From NCBI GenBank assembly GCA_946480015.1, contig CAMLIL010000091.1, positions 1-23,422 of the forward strand: DNA of 23,422 bases. The letters are read 5' to 3'. Under the pieces are notes generated by a model. The model made no database searches. It was given only the letters and a program-made list of their open reading frames with translations, and was not told the DNA's origin. Both the position numbers and the translations under genes were made by a program. The stretch's first letter is position 1. Each line of letters opens with the position of its first letter. Below, in pieces: positions 6,918 through 14,660 of the stretch. This DNA is from an uncultured Oxalobacteraceae bacterium. Lineage in GTDB: Bacteria; Pseudomonadota; Gammaproteobacteria; Burkholderiales; Burkholderiaceae.

Positions 6918-8243
6918 TCAGCTCAGGCGGCCCTTCGCCAGGGGCGGGTTGCGCGCGAAGTAGCGTTTGATGCCCTTGGTGATGGCATCGGCAATCTGGT
7001 CCTGATAACCATTATCGCGCAGGCGGGCTTCTTCTTCAGGGTTCGAAATAAACGCCGTTTCGATCAGGATCGACGGAATGTCGGGCGCCTTGAGCACGGC
7101 AAAGCCGGCCTGTTCGACCGCTCCCTTGTGCAGGCGCGCAATGCCGCCGATCTCGCCCAGCACGGCTTTGCCGAGCTTCATGCTGTCGTTGATCTGCGCC
7201 GTTGTCGACAAATCAAGCAGTACGCTGGCCAGCTGCCGGTCCTGCTGCTTGATGTTGACCCCGCCGATCGAGTCGGCCAGGTTTTCCTTGTTGGCCAGCC
7301 AGCGCGCGGCGGTGGACGAGGCGCCTTTTTCGGACAGCACGAACACCGACGAGCCGCGCGCGCTTGGTTCGACGAACGCGTCGGCGTGCAGCGACACGAA
7401 CAGGTCGGCGTCCACCTTGCGCGCCTTTTCCACCCGGGTTCCCAGCGGCACGAAAAAGTCGCCGTCGCGCGTGAGCATGACACGGAAATTCGGTAACTCT
7501 TCCAGCTTGAACTTGAGCCGCTTGGCAATTTGCAACACCAGATCTTTTTCGCGGCTGCCGGCGGCGCCGATCGCTCCCGGGTCCTCGCCGCCATGGCCAG
7601 GATCGAGGGCGATGGTGATGATGCGTACCACCTTGCCAAGCTTACGTTCGACCTTGGGCTCGTGCTTTGGTTCCGGTTTGGGCTCGACTTTCGCGATCGG
7701 CGGCGCGTCCTCGGCTGGGGCGTCCTCGGCCGGCGCGGGCGGTGCGGGCACGCCGGCCGGCGCATCCTGCGGCGACCATTCGCCTTTCTCGATCATGGCG
7801 GCGATCGGATCGACCGGGGCCACCGGGTACAGGTCGAAAATCAGGCGGTGCTTGTAAATGCCGACCGGCGCCAGGGTGAACAGTTGCGGCTTGACCTCTT
7901 CCTTCAGGTCGAACACCAGGCGCACCACGCCGGGCCGGTTTTGGGCCACCCGCACTTGCTTGATATACGGATCGCCCGACTGGATTTTTGCCACCAGGCT
8001 TTTGAGCGTTGAACTGAGCTCCAAGCCTTCGATGTCGACCACCAGGCGGTACGGATCGGTCACCATGAAGTGATTGACCTTCAGCTCGCTGTCGTTCTCC
8101 AGCGTGACGCGGGTGTACTCGGCCGCCGGCCAGACCCGCACGGCCAGGATCTGCGCCGCGCGCGCGGGCAGCACGGGCAGGACCGACAGCAGCAGCGCGC
8201 CGCCGGCTTTGAGCATGGTACGCCGGCTGACAGGGCCGGACAT
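6918..8243 (-). CDS. amiC: N-acetylmuramoyl-L-alanine amidase with AMIN domain (AmiC-type)
   Basis: A 441-aa periplasmic zinc amidase that cleaves peptidoglycan stem peptides for daughter-cell separation. A twin-arginine signal (SRRTMLK at 6-12, hydrophobic core, PARAA end near 30) is followed by an AMIN domain (about 33-140). A Pro/Ala/Glu/Lys-rich linker (about 157-204) contains short EPK repeats. The Amidase_3 domain has zinc/catalytic residues H217 (DPGHGG), E232 (SREKD), H286 (SLHADA) and E395 (IETAFISN). The chosen ATG at 8243 overlaps the tsaE TGA by one base (TGATG). An upstream in-frame ATG at 8279 lies inside tsaE and would add 12 residues before the Tat motif. The Tat signal and AMIN domain favour AmiC/AmiA-type export; AmiB-type naming is possible from gene context. 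Confidence 0.95.
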   Translation of the reverse strand: MSGPVSRRTMLKAGGALLLSVLPVLPARAAQILAVRVWPAAEYTRVTLENDSELKVNHFMVTDPYRLVVDIEGLELSSTLKSLVAKIQSGDPYIKQVRVAQNRPGVVRLVFDLKEEVKPQLFTLAPVGIYKHRLIFDLYPVAPVDPIAAMIEKGEWSPQDAPAGVPAPPAPAEDAPAEDAPPIAKVEPKPEPKHEPKVERKLGKVVRIITIALDPGHGGEDPGAIGAAGSREKDLVLQIAKRLKFKLEELPNFRVMLTRDGDFFVPLGTRVEKARKVDADLFVSLHADAFVEPSARGSSVFVLSEKGASSTAARWLANKENLADSIGGVNIKQQDRQLASVLLDLSTTAQINDSMKLGKAVLGEIGGIARLHKGAVEQAGFAVLKAPDIPSILIETAFISNPEEEARLRDNGYQDQIADAITKGIKRYFARNPPLAKGRLS

Positions 8244-8728
8244 CAGGGTTTTGGTGCGAATTCGAGACGGTCGAGGCATAACAGACCCAGGTCGGACAAC
8301 GCTTGCAATTCTACATCACGACCGGCGTTGGCGACATGCAGGGTGATATTCAAGTCCGGCGGCGGCAACACCGGAGCGGCCTTTTCCGGCCATTCGACGA
8401 TGCAAATATTGTCGCCGTTGAAATCTTCGCGGAAGCCGGCATCGAGGAATTCTTCCGGGCTGGACATGCGGTACAGGTCGAAGTGGATGACGTTGACGGC
8501 GCGTCCGTTCAGGGTGACGCGGTAGGGCTCGGACAGGGTGTAGGTCGGGCTCTTGACCTTGCCTGCGTGGCCGGCGGCCTGCAGCAGCGCGCGCGTCAAG
8601 GCGGTCTTGCCCGCGCCCAGGTCGCCGTGCAGGTGGATCGCCAGGCCGGGCGCCAGCACGCGCGCCAGCGCGGCGCCCAGCGCGGCGGTGGCATCGTCAT
8701 CGGGGAGGTGGGCTGTGAATTGCTGCAT
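8243..8728 (-). CDS. tsaE: tRNA threonylcarbamoyladenosine biosynthesis ATPase TsaE
   Basis: A 161-aa P-loop ATPase that works with TsaB and TsaD to form t6A37 on ANN-decoding tRNAs. Walker A GDLGAGKT is at residues 35-42, followed by the typical KSPTYTLSEPY segment (59-69), HFDLYRM and the IVEWPEKA strand. Length matches the family (about 150-160 aa). I chose the ATG at 8728 because the family N-terminus begins just before the first helix. Further in-frame starts at 8755 and beyond would run into the divergent queG gene. It is the first gene of tsaE-amiC, with overlapping stop and start. Confidence 0.95.
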   Translation of the reverse strand: MQQFTAHLPDDDATAALGAALARVLAPGLAIHLHGDLGAGKTALTRALLQAAGHAGKVKSPTYTLSEPYRVTLNGRAVNVIHFDLYRMSSPEEFLDAGFREDFNGDNICIVEWPEKAAPVLPPPDLNITLHVANAGRDVELQALSDLGLLCLDRLEFAPKP

Positions 8729-8732
8729 CGAA

Positions 8733-8759
8733 TAGAATGTCGTGTTAAGTACCATTGTA
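8733..8759. promoter_or_regulatory. Divergent, overlapping -10 boxes for queG and tsaE
   Basis: On the plus strand TAGAAT (8733-8738) would start queG RNA near 8745. On the minus strand TACAAT (8754-8759) would start tsaE RNA near 8747. Only 40 bp separate the two start codons, so the promoters must interlock. The -35 regions are weak on both strands, so this is a proposal from the -10 boxes only. Confidence 0.3.
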
Positions 8760-8768
8760 GCTGTCAGC

Positions 8769-9872
8769 ATGCCGTCTTCCGAAACCGACCTGAATGAACT
8801 CGCACGCGCGATCAAGGCGTGGGGGAAGGAGTTGGGCTTTGCCGACGTGCGCATCGCCGACGCCGACCTGCGCCATGCGGAAGCCGGATTGCAGGCCTGG
8901 CTGGACGCGGGCCATCACGGCGACATGGATTATATGGCAACTCACGGGATGAAGCGTGCCCGTCCCGCCGAACTGGTGCCGGGCACGGTGCGGGTGATCA
9001 CTGCGCGCATGGATTATCTGCCGCCCGCCACAGGGGCGCAGTGGCGCGAGCGCGAGCGTGCGCGCCTGCTGGAGCCGGGCGCGGCGGTGGTGTCGATGTA
9101 TGCGCGCGGCCGCGATTATCACAAGGTGCTGCGCAATCGGCTGCAGCAGTTGGCCGAGCGTATCCGGGCGCGCACCGGGGAGCTGGGCTTTCGGGTATTC
9201 ACCGATTCCGCGCCGGTGATGGAATTGCCGCTGGCCGAGCAGGCCGGGCTGGGCTGGCGCGGCAAGCATACCTTGCTGCTCAATCGCGAGGCCGGCTCGA
9301 TGTTTTTCATCGGCGAGATTCTGGTGGACTTGCCGCTGCCGGCCGATCCGCCCACCGGGGCGCACTGCGGCCAGTGCCAGGCGTGCATCGAGGTGTGTCC
9401 GACCCAGGCGATCCTGGGACCGGGCAGGCTCGATGCGCGGCGCTGCATTTCGTATCTCACCATTGAACTGAAGGGCAGCATTCCGGTCGAGCTGCGCGCG
9501 ATGATCGGGAACCGGGTGTATGGCTGTGACGATTGCCAGACTGTTTGCCCGTGGAACAAGTTTGCCCAGCGGGCGGTGCTGCCCGATTTCGACGAGCGCC
9601 ACGGCCTGGGCGGCGCCGATCTGATCAGTCTGTTCGGCTGGACCGAAGAGGAGTTCAACCGGCGCATGGAGGGCAGTGCGATCCGGCGGATCGGGCATGA
9701 GCGCTGGCTGCGCAATATCGCCGTGGGGCTGGGCAATGCGGTGCGGGGGGACCTAGCCGTCGTGGCGGCGCTGCGGGCGCGTGCGGACCATCCATCGGCG
9801 CTGGTGCGCGAGCACGTCGAGTGGGCCTTGGAGCAGCACCGTTGTGACGCGCTAGAGGCGCTTCAGCCTTAA
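8769..9872 (+). CDS. queG: Epoxyqueuosine reductase QueG
   Basis: A 367-aa cobalamin- and Fe-S-dependent enzyme that reduces epoxyqueuosine to queuosine at tRNA position 34, the last step of queuosine synthesis. Family hallmarks include YARGRDYHKV (111-120), FTDSAPVMELPLAEQAGLGW (144-163) with the proposed catalytic Asp146, and two ferredoxin-like 4Fe-4S motifs: C200/C203/C206/C210 and C253/C256/C260. A C-terminal HEAT-like helical region follows. The ATG at 8769 gives the usual N-terminus; a GTG at 8742 would add nine residues. No good Shine-Dalgarno is visible. The 3' end overlaps the convergent small gene by 21 bp. Confidence 0.96.
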   Translation: MPSSETDLNELARAIKAWGKELGFADVRIADADLRHAEAGLQAWLDAGHHGDMDYMATHGMKRARPAELVPGTVRVITARMDYLPPATGAQWRERERARLLEPGAAVVSMYARGRDYHKVLRNRLQQLAERIRARTGELGFRVFTDSAPVMELPLAEQAGLGWRGKHTLLLNREAGSMFFIGEILVDLPLPADPPTGAHCGQCQACIEVCPTQAILGPGRLDARRCISYLTIELKGSIPVELRAMIGNRVYGCDDCQTVCPWNKFAQRAVLPDFDERHGLGGADLISLFGWTEEEFNRRMEGSAIRRIGHERWLRNIAVGLGNAVRGDLAVVAALRARADHPSALVREHVEWALEQHRCDALEALQP

Positions 9873-10226
9873 CGCCGACCAGTCGCTATCGAGCGACATG
9901 ATGGCCACCGTCGTCGCCCCATGCTCCTTGGCATAGCTGGCGATGCTGTCGCGGTTGATGTTGGTCGCCTTGGGCGCCGACTGCTTGAGAAAGCTGATCC
10001 ACAGCGAACCCTTCTCGCCCAGCCGCTGCAAAGCCTGCGGAAAGTACTTCTCCAGCTCATCCTGATTGAGCGCGAACATCAGCACCACGTCCGCCTGGTC
10101 ACCTCCGGCATCGAGCAGCACCTGCGGCATCTGCGCGGCCACGCCGGGATGGGCTTCGCCGTTGAAAATCGCCATCGACTTGGCGTTTTTGAGATACATC
10201 CGGTCGGCTATCGTTTTGTCACTCAT
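9852..10226 (-). CDS. Small uncharacterised protein (DUF3052-like)
   Basis: A 124-aa soluble protein without signal peptide or membrane segment. It begins MSDKTIADRMYLKNAK and ends in DWSALRLKRL. The middle alternates hydrophobic strands (ADVVLMFAL, GSLWISFLK, TTVAIMSLD) with helices, as in a small alpha/beta domain. The pattern (hydrophobic strand, a charged helix about leading the protein, then a terminal W-S-A-L-R) resembles DUF3052-type hypothetical proteins. I cannot assign a function. An AGGAAG precedes the ATG very closely. A CATAAT at 10257-10262 on the minus strand could be its -10. The coding end overlaps queG tail-to-tail by 21 bp. Confidence 0.8.
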   Translation of the reverse strand: MSDKTIADRMYLKNAKSMAIFNGEAHPGVAAQMPQVLLDAGGDQADVVLMFALNQDELEKYFPQALQRLGEKGSLWISFLKQSAPKATNINRDSIASYAKEHGATTVAIMSLDSDWSALRLKRL

Positions 10227-10310
10227 CTTCCTGCCCTTTTTGGATTGGCAAGGAAATTATGACCCCATCCGCTGGGGCAGGCGCGCACCGTTCCGTTCAG
10301 TATCTTTTGC

Positions 10311-10895
10311 TTACTTGAGCAAACCCGCCAGCTCGACCGCCGTCTTGACCTGCATCTTGTCGAACACGTGCGAGCGGTGCACTTCCACCGTGCGCATGCT
10401 GATGCCGAGCTCGTCGGCGATGACCTTGTTCATCTTGCCGGCCAAAATCAGATCGAGCACTTCGCGTTCGCGCGCCGACAGGGTGGCCAGGCGCGCCTGC
10501 ACCGCCGCCCCCGCGCCGGCCCGGCGCGAGCCGGCCAGCGCTTCTTCGACCCGGTCCATCAGCTGGTTGTCGTTGAACGGCTTTTCGAAAAAATCGAAGG
10601 CGCCGCGCTTGAGCGTGTCGACCGCCATCGGCACGTCGCCGTGGCCGGTCAGGAAAATCACCGGCAGGCGCGCCGTCAAACCGCGTGCGCTGAGCTGGTC
10701 GAAGACCGCCACGCCGTTGATGTCGGGCATGCGCACGTCGAGCAGGACGCAGTCGCCTTCGGGATCGAAGCTGCCGCCGGCCTGGTCCAGAAAACCGCGT
10801 GCGCTGGCATGGCTGCACGCGGCGATGCCGCGCGAGCGCGCCAGCCAGGACAGCGAATCTCGGACGGCATCTTCATCGTCGACGATGTGCAGCAT
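10311..10895 (-). CDS. dctR: LuxR/FixJ-type response regulator, probable C4-dicarboxylate regulator DctR
   Basis: A 194-aa two-component regulator. The receiver domain (about 1-120) has acidic D6/D7, phosphoacceptor D53 in LLDVRMPD, T83 and K105 (EKPF). The LuxR-type HTH (about 138-192) has LSAREREVLDLI and TVEVHRSHVFDKM. The start at 10895 has AGAGGAG about 8 nt upstream; an in-frame upstream start would lie inside the kinase gene. It follows the kinase gene by 13 bp. Its location opposite a complete TRAP transporter points to the DctSR type of dicarboxylate regulation known from Rhodobacter rather than the sigma-54 DctBD type, because there is no AAA+ domain. The specific ligand is inference. 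Confidence 0.9.
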   Translation of the reverse strand: MLHIVDDEDAVRDSLSWLARSRGIAACSHASARGFLDQAGGSFDPEGDCVLLDVRMPDINGVAVFDQLSARGLTARLPVIFLTGHGDVPMAVDTLKRGAFDFFEKPFNDNQLMDRVEEALAGSRRAGAGAAVQARLATLSAREREVLDLILAGKMNKVIADELGISMRTVEVHRSHVFDKMQVKTAVELAGLLK

Positions 10896-10908
10896 GGGCA
10901 AGCTCCTC

Positions 10909-12885
10909 TTATTGGTTTTGTGCCGGCAAGGTGAATGAGAATATCGTACCGCCATTTGGATTGTCGCGGTGGGTTAAGGTGCCGCCGTGAAATTCGATGG
11001 CGGTGCGGCAGATCGACAGACCCATGCCCATCCCTTCGGCCTTGGTCGAAAAGAAGGGCGAGAACAGCCTTTCGGCCACGTCCGGCGCGATCCCGTGGCC
11101 CTGGTCGATCACCGAGACCGTGACCTGACCGTCCTGCTCGCCCGCTTCGATGCGCAGCACGCGCCGTTCAGGCTCGATGCCCTGCATGGCTTCGATGGCG
11201 TTGCGGGTCAGGTTCAGCAGCACCTGTTCGAGCAGCACGCGGTCGGCGCTGACGGTGGGCAGGTCCAGCGGCATCGCGGTCTGGATGCCGACAAAGTATT
11301 TGCGGGCCTGCAGTTCGATCAGGGTGATGATGGCCTCGAGCAGGTCGGCCAGATTGACCGGCTGGCGCTCCGGTTCGCGCTTCTTGACGAACTCGTGCAC
11401 GCTGCGGATGATCTGGCCGGCCCGGCGCGCCTGCGCGCTGGCCTGCTCCAGGGCCGGCTTGAGCAGGCCGGCATCGACTGCCTGGCCCTTGCCGGTGGCG
11501 CGCTCGATCACGTTCAGCGCACCCGTGGTGTAGCTGGAAATGGCCGCCAGCGGCTGGTTCAGTTCGTGCGCCAGCATGGAGGATATTTCGCCCATGGTGG
11601 CCAGGCGCGCGCTGGCGTTGAGTTTTTCCTGTTGCTGGCGATTGAGTTCTTCGGCGCGCTTGCGGTCGGAAATGTCCAGGATCGAGCCCATCCAGCCGGT
11701 CTGGCGGCCGTCGCTGTCGACCAGCGGCGCTTCGAAGATGAGCACGGGAATGCGTTGCCCGTCCGGACGCAGGAAGATGGTTTCGAATTGCGGGGTGACG
11801 TTGCCGGCCAAGACGGAGGCAAAGCGCTGCTGGTAGTCGGCCATGGCTTCCGGCGCCCAGTAGGGCATGGGCGGGGCCTTGCCGAGCAGTTCTTCCGGCG
11901 GCAGCCCGACGATCTGGCAAAACGCCGGGTTGACATAGGTGACGCGGCCCTCCAGGTCGCGCGCGCGCAGGCCCGTCACGAGGGAATTTTCCATGGCGGT
12001 GCGAAACGCCATCTGCTGGCGCAGCGCGCCTTCGGCGGCCAGGCGGCGCGCAATGTGGCGCCACAGCGCGATCAGGCTGGCCAGCAGGCCGAGCGCCAGC
12101 ACAATGACCGAGCCGACCAGCAGATTGGGCAGCAGGCGCGGGGCGCCCTTGACGCTGTCGGTGTACAGATACAGGTTGGCGCCGGGCAGGTCGAGCGCGC
12201 GCTTGTGGGTGTAGACGCCGCGCCCGGGGCCGGCGGCGGCGCGCTTGGCGCGCACGGCGTCGTCGCGGTCGACCAGCGAAATGGCATTGTCCTGGGCGAA
12301 CCACCATGGCACGGTTTCTTCCAGCAGGCGGGTCAGGCTGTAGGTGGCCACCAGGCCGCCGCTGCGGGCGCCGTCGCGCACCACCGAGACGTGGTAGTCG
12401 AGCAGGCCGGGGCCGTGGTTGTCGCCGTAGGGTTCGCTGTAGCGCCCGCGCGCCTGGCCGCGCGTGAGGTCGGCGGCCTGTTTGGCGCGCTCGGCCACGC
12501 CGGCCTGGTCACTGGCGCGCACACCGCTGGCCACCACCACATTGCCGTCGGCATCGATCCACGCCAGCCACAGCAGTTCGCGGGCGTTCTTGCGCAGCTG
12601 GTCCAGGCGGCTGCGCACGCTGGCCGCGTCGAGCCCGCCGGCGATGTCGGCGCGCAGGGTGGCCAGCGCGTCTTCATTGCGGGTCAGTTCGAAGCGCACC
12701 GTCTGTTCGACCCACAAGGTGTCGGCGATCAGTTGTTCCTGGCGCTCGTTGGTTTCCATCTGGCGCGCCTGCCACGGCAGCCAGAACAGAATGGCGAGAA
12801 ACAGCAGCACCAGCAGCACCGGCAGCAGCCAGCGCCACGGGCCGCCCAGCTGGATCGGACGGGCGAAGGAGACGGGTATTTTCAT
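10909..12885 (-). CDS. dctS: Membrane sensor histidine kinase with PAS domain, probable DctS
   Basis: A 658-aa sensor kinase. TM1 (about 19-38) and TM2 (about 252-276) flank a roughly 210-aa periplasmic region of the double-PAS/CACHE type that would bind dicarboxylate. A cytoplasmic PAS/PAC (about 293-410) and a short coiled linker follow. The dimerisation helix has H440 in MLAHELNQPLAA. The ATPase has N562 (NLTRNAIEAM), DQGHGI (594-599) and GMGMGL (618-623). The ATG at 12885 starts just before TM1; an earlier in-frame ATG (12984) would extend through the operator region. No clear Shine-Dalgarno is seen. It is upstream of dctR in one operon and divergent from dctPQM, as expected for a dedicated regulator of that transporter. 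Confidence 0.92.
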   Translation of the reverse strand: MKIPVSFARPIQLGGPWRWLLPVLLVLLFLAILFWLPWQARQMETNERQEQLIADTLWVEQTVRFELTRNEDALATLRADIAGGLDAASVRSRLDQLRKNARELLWLAWIDADGNVVVASGVRASDQAGVAERAKQAADLTRGQARGRYSEPYGDNHGPGLLDYHVSVVRDGARSGGLVATYSLTRLLEETVPWWFAQDNAISLVDRDDAVRAKRAAAGPGRGVYTHKRALDLPGANLYLYTDSVKGAPRLLPNLLVGSVIVLALGLLASLIALWRHIARRLAAEGALRQQMAFRTAMENSLVTGLRARDLEGRVTYVNPAFCQIVGLPPEELLGKAPPMPYWAPEAMADYQQRFASVLAGNVTPQFETIFLRPDGQRIPVLIFEAPLVDSDGRQTGWMGSILDISDRKRAEELNRQQQEKLNASARLATMGEISSMLAHELNQPLAAISSYTTGALNVIERATGKGQAVDAGLLKPALEQASAQARRAGQIIRSVHEFVKKREPERQPVNLADLLEAIITLIELQARKYFVGIQTAMPLDLPTVSADRVLLEQVLLNLTRNAIEAMQGIEPERRVLRIEAGEQDGQVTVSVIDQGHGIAPDVAERLFSPFFSTKAEGMGMGLSICRTAIEFHGGTLTHRDNPNGGTIFSFTLPAQNQ

Positions 12886-12918
12886 GCCGGAAGTGTGGCC
12901 CTTTCCAGCACGCAGGCG

Positions 12919-12936
12919 ATTGTGGTTTTCCACAAT
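12919..12936. promoter_or_regulatory. Inverted repeat ATTGTGG-N4-CCACAAT, candidate operator
   Basis: Perfect 7-bp arms separated by TTTT, lying between the divergent dctS and dctP genes, 34 bp from the dctS start and about 55 bp upstream of the putative dctP -10. Position and symmetry fit a dimeric regulator such as DctR. No terminator-like T-run follows on the plus strand, and no coding use is apparent. Confidence 0.45.
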
Positions 12937-12941
12937 TGCAA

Positions 12942-12953
12942 TGCTGCGCAGCA
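12942..12953. promoter_or_regulatory. 12-bp palindrome TGCTGCGCAGCA, second operator candidate
   Basis: A perfect palindrome five bases after the first inverted repeat. It is embedded between two direct GCAATG hexamers (12938-12943 and 12951-12956), which suggests either a second regulator site or the core of a tandem site upstream of dctP. Confidence 0.4.
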
Positions 12954-12989
12954 ATGTGCAGACTGGGTGGTAGCGTAGTGACAAGCGCT

Positions 12990-12995
12990 CATAAT
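12990..12995 (+). promoter_or_regulatory. Candidate -10 box (CATAAT) of dctPQM
   Basis: CATAAT lies 23 bp before the dctP ATG, giving a start near 13002 and leaving the GGAG ribosome site (13008-13011) in the leader. The -35 region is poor, consistent with an activator-dependent promoter. No GG-N10-GC sigma-54 signature is seen here. Confidence 0.4.
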
Positions 12996-13017
12996 AATCA
13001 CAGAACCGGAGACAAGC

Positions 13018-14004
13018 ATGCAGATCAAATCATTCGTGGCCGCCCTGGCGGCGGCCGTCAGCCTGAGCGCCTTCGCCCAGGCGCCTATCGTCATCAAATT
13101 CAGCCACGTGGTCGCCACCGACACCCCCAAGGGACAGGCCGCCGAACGCTTCAAGGAATTGGCCGAAAAGGCCACCAAGGGGCGGGTGAAGGTCGAGATC
13201 TATCCGAACAGCCAATTGTACAAGGACAAGGAAGAGCTGGAAGCTTTGCAGCTGGGCGCGGTGCAAATGCTGGCGCCGTCGCTGGCCAAGTTCGGTCCGC
13301 TGGGCGTGAAGGAATTCGAAGTCTTCGATCTGCCGTATGTGTTCCCGGTGAAGCAGAGCCTGTACAACGTCACCGAAGGTCCGATCGGCAAGAGCCTGCT
13401 GCAAAAGCTGGAACCGAAGGGCATCACCGGCCTGGCCTTCTGGGACAATGGTTTCAAGATCATGTCGGCCAACAAGCCGCTGCACACCCCGGCCGATTTC
13501 CGCGGCCTGAAGATGCGCATCCAGTCGTCCAAAGTGCTCGACGCGCAGATGCGCGCGCTCGGCGCCAACCCGCAGGTGCTGGCCTTCTCCGAGGTGTACC
13601 AGGCGCTGCAGACGGGCGTGGTGGACGGTACCGAGAATCCGCCATCGAATATGTACACGCAGAAAATGCACGAGGTGCAAAAGCATGTGACCATGTCCAA
13701 CCATGGCTATCTGGGCTATGCGGTCATCGTGAACAAGAAATTCTGGGACGGCTTGCCGGCCGATATACGCACCAGCCTGGAAACGGCGATGCGCGAGGCC
13801 ACCACGTTTGAAAAAGCCATCGCCAAGCGCGACAACGACATGGCGCTGGAAGCGATCGCGAAGTCCGGAAAGACCACCATCTACACCCTGACTCCGGCCG
13901 AACAGGCGGCATGGCGCAAGGCCTTGCTGCCGGTGCATAAAGAGATGGAAGGCCGCATCGGCAAGGATTTGCTGAAGGCGATCGCCGCCGAAGTCAACAA
14001 GTAA
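13018..14004 (+). CDS. dctP: TRAP transporter substrate-binding protein DctP
   Basis: A 328-aa periplasmic solute-binding protein of the DctP family that delivers C4-dicarboxylates (malate, succinate, fumarate) or related organic acids to the DctQM permease. A signal peptide (1-20, AFA/QA cleavage) is followed by the typical IKFSHVVATDTPKGQAAERF start. The family-conserved substrate-clamping arginine is R167 in GLKMRIQSS, with EVYQALQTGVVDGTENP (192-208) further on. GGAG lies 6 nt before the ATG. First gene of dctPQM and divergent from dctSR. Exact substrate is inferred from family and regulator context. Confidence 0.95.
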   Translation: MQIKSFVAALAAAVSLSAFAQAPIVIKFSHVVATDTPKGQAAERFKELAEKATKGRVKVEIYPNSQLYKDKEELEALQLGAVQMLAPSLAKFGPLGVKEFEVFDLPYVFPVKQSLYNVTEGPIGKSLLQKLEPKGITGLAFWDNGFKIMSANKPLHTPADFRGLKMRIQSSKVLDAQMRALGANPQVLAFSEVYQALQTGVVDGTENPPSNMYTQKMHEVQKHVTMSNHGYLGYAVIVNKKFWDGLPADIRTSLETAMREATTFEKAIAKRDNDMALEAIAKSGKTTIYTLTPAEQAAWRKALLPVHKEMEGRIGKDLLKAIAAEVNK

Positions 14005-14029
14005 TCGCATCCTGTCCGCGGGCGGGCGT

Positions 14030-14045
14030 CCGGCATGCGTGCCGG
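14030..14045 (+). promoter_or_regulatory. Stem-loop between dctP and dctQ
   Basis: CCGGCA and TGCCGG form a 6-bp stem with a 4-nt loop, 26 bp after the dctP stop, without a T-run. Such hairpins between a binding-protein gene and its permease genes often protect the upstream mRNA, allowing more binding protein than permease. The role here is inference. Confidence 0.35.
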
Positions 14046-14090
14046 CGCGCGCCGCCCCACGCCTATCTCTTTCCCATTTCCCATATCTCT

Positions 14091-14660
14091 ATGAAAATCC
14101 TCGATCGACTCGAAGAGTGGATCATCGCGACCCTGATGGGCGCGGCGACCCTCGTTATCTTTGTGGCGGTGGTGCACCGCTATCTGTCCGGCTTGCCCCT
14201 GGGGGCGGTGCAGGACGCGCTCATCCAGCTCAACACCAGCTGGGCCCAGGAACTGTGCATCTATATGTTTGTGTGGATGGCCAAGTTCGGCGCCGCTTAC
14301 GGCGTGCGCACCGGCATCCACGTGGGCGTCGACGTGCTGATCAACCGCATGAAGGATCCGATGCGCAACAAGTTCATCGTGCTGGGCCTGCTCGCCGGCG
14401 CCCTGTTCACCGGCATCGTCGGGACCCTCGGCGCCAACTTCGTGCACGCCATGGCGCAGACCGAGCAAACCTCGGCCGACCTGGAATTGCCGATGTGGAT
14501 AGTCTACCTGGCCGTGCCGCTGGGTTCCTACCTGATGTGCTTCCGTTTCCTCCAGGTGGCGGTGCAGTTCATCAAGACCGGCCACCTGCCCAAGCATGAC
14601 CACTCGCACGTCGAGGGTCTGGAAGACGAAATCGCCGCCGCCAAGGGAGGTGCTGTATGA
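14091..14660 (+). CDS. dctQ: TRAP transporter small permease DctQ
   Basis: A 189-aa inner-membrane protein with four hydrophobic segments (about 12-30, 50-66, 95-115 and 135-160). It has the family signature WAQELCIYMFVWMAKFGAAYGVR, followed by a GIHVGVDVL segment and a hydrophilic His/Glu-rich tail. DctQ pairs with DctM to form the TRAP permease. The start is 86 bp after dctP and the sequence before the ATG is pyrimidine-rich without a Shine-Dalgarno. The TGA overlaps the dctM ATG (ATGA), so translation of the two is coupled. Confidence 0.93.
   Translation: MKILDRLEEWIIATLMGAATLVIFVAVVHRYLSGLPLGAVQDALIQLNTSWAQELCIYMFVWMAKFGAAYGVRTGIHVGVDVLINRMKDPMRNKFIVLGLLAGALFTGIVGTLGANFVHAMAQTEQTSADLELPMWIVYLAVPLGSYLMCFRFLQVAVQFIKTGHLPKHDHSHVEGLEDEIAAAKGGAV

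Noticed and set aside
8243..8279. ATG at 8279 as the amiC start
   Set aside because: Would overlap tsaE by 37 bp and push the Tat motif away from the N-terminus; the TGATG overlap at 8243 is more natural.
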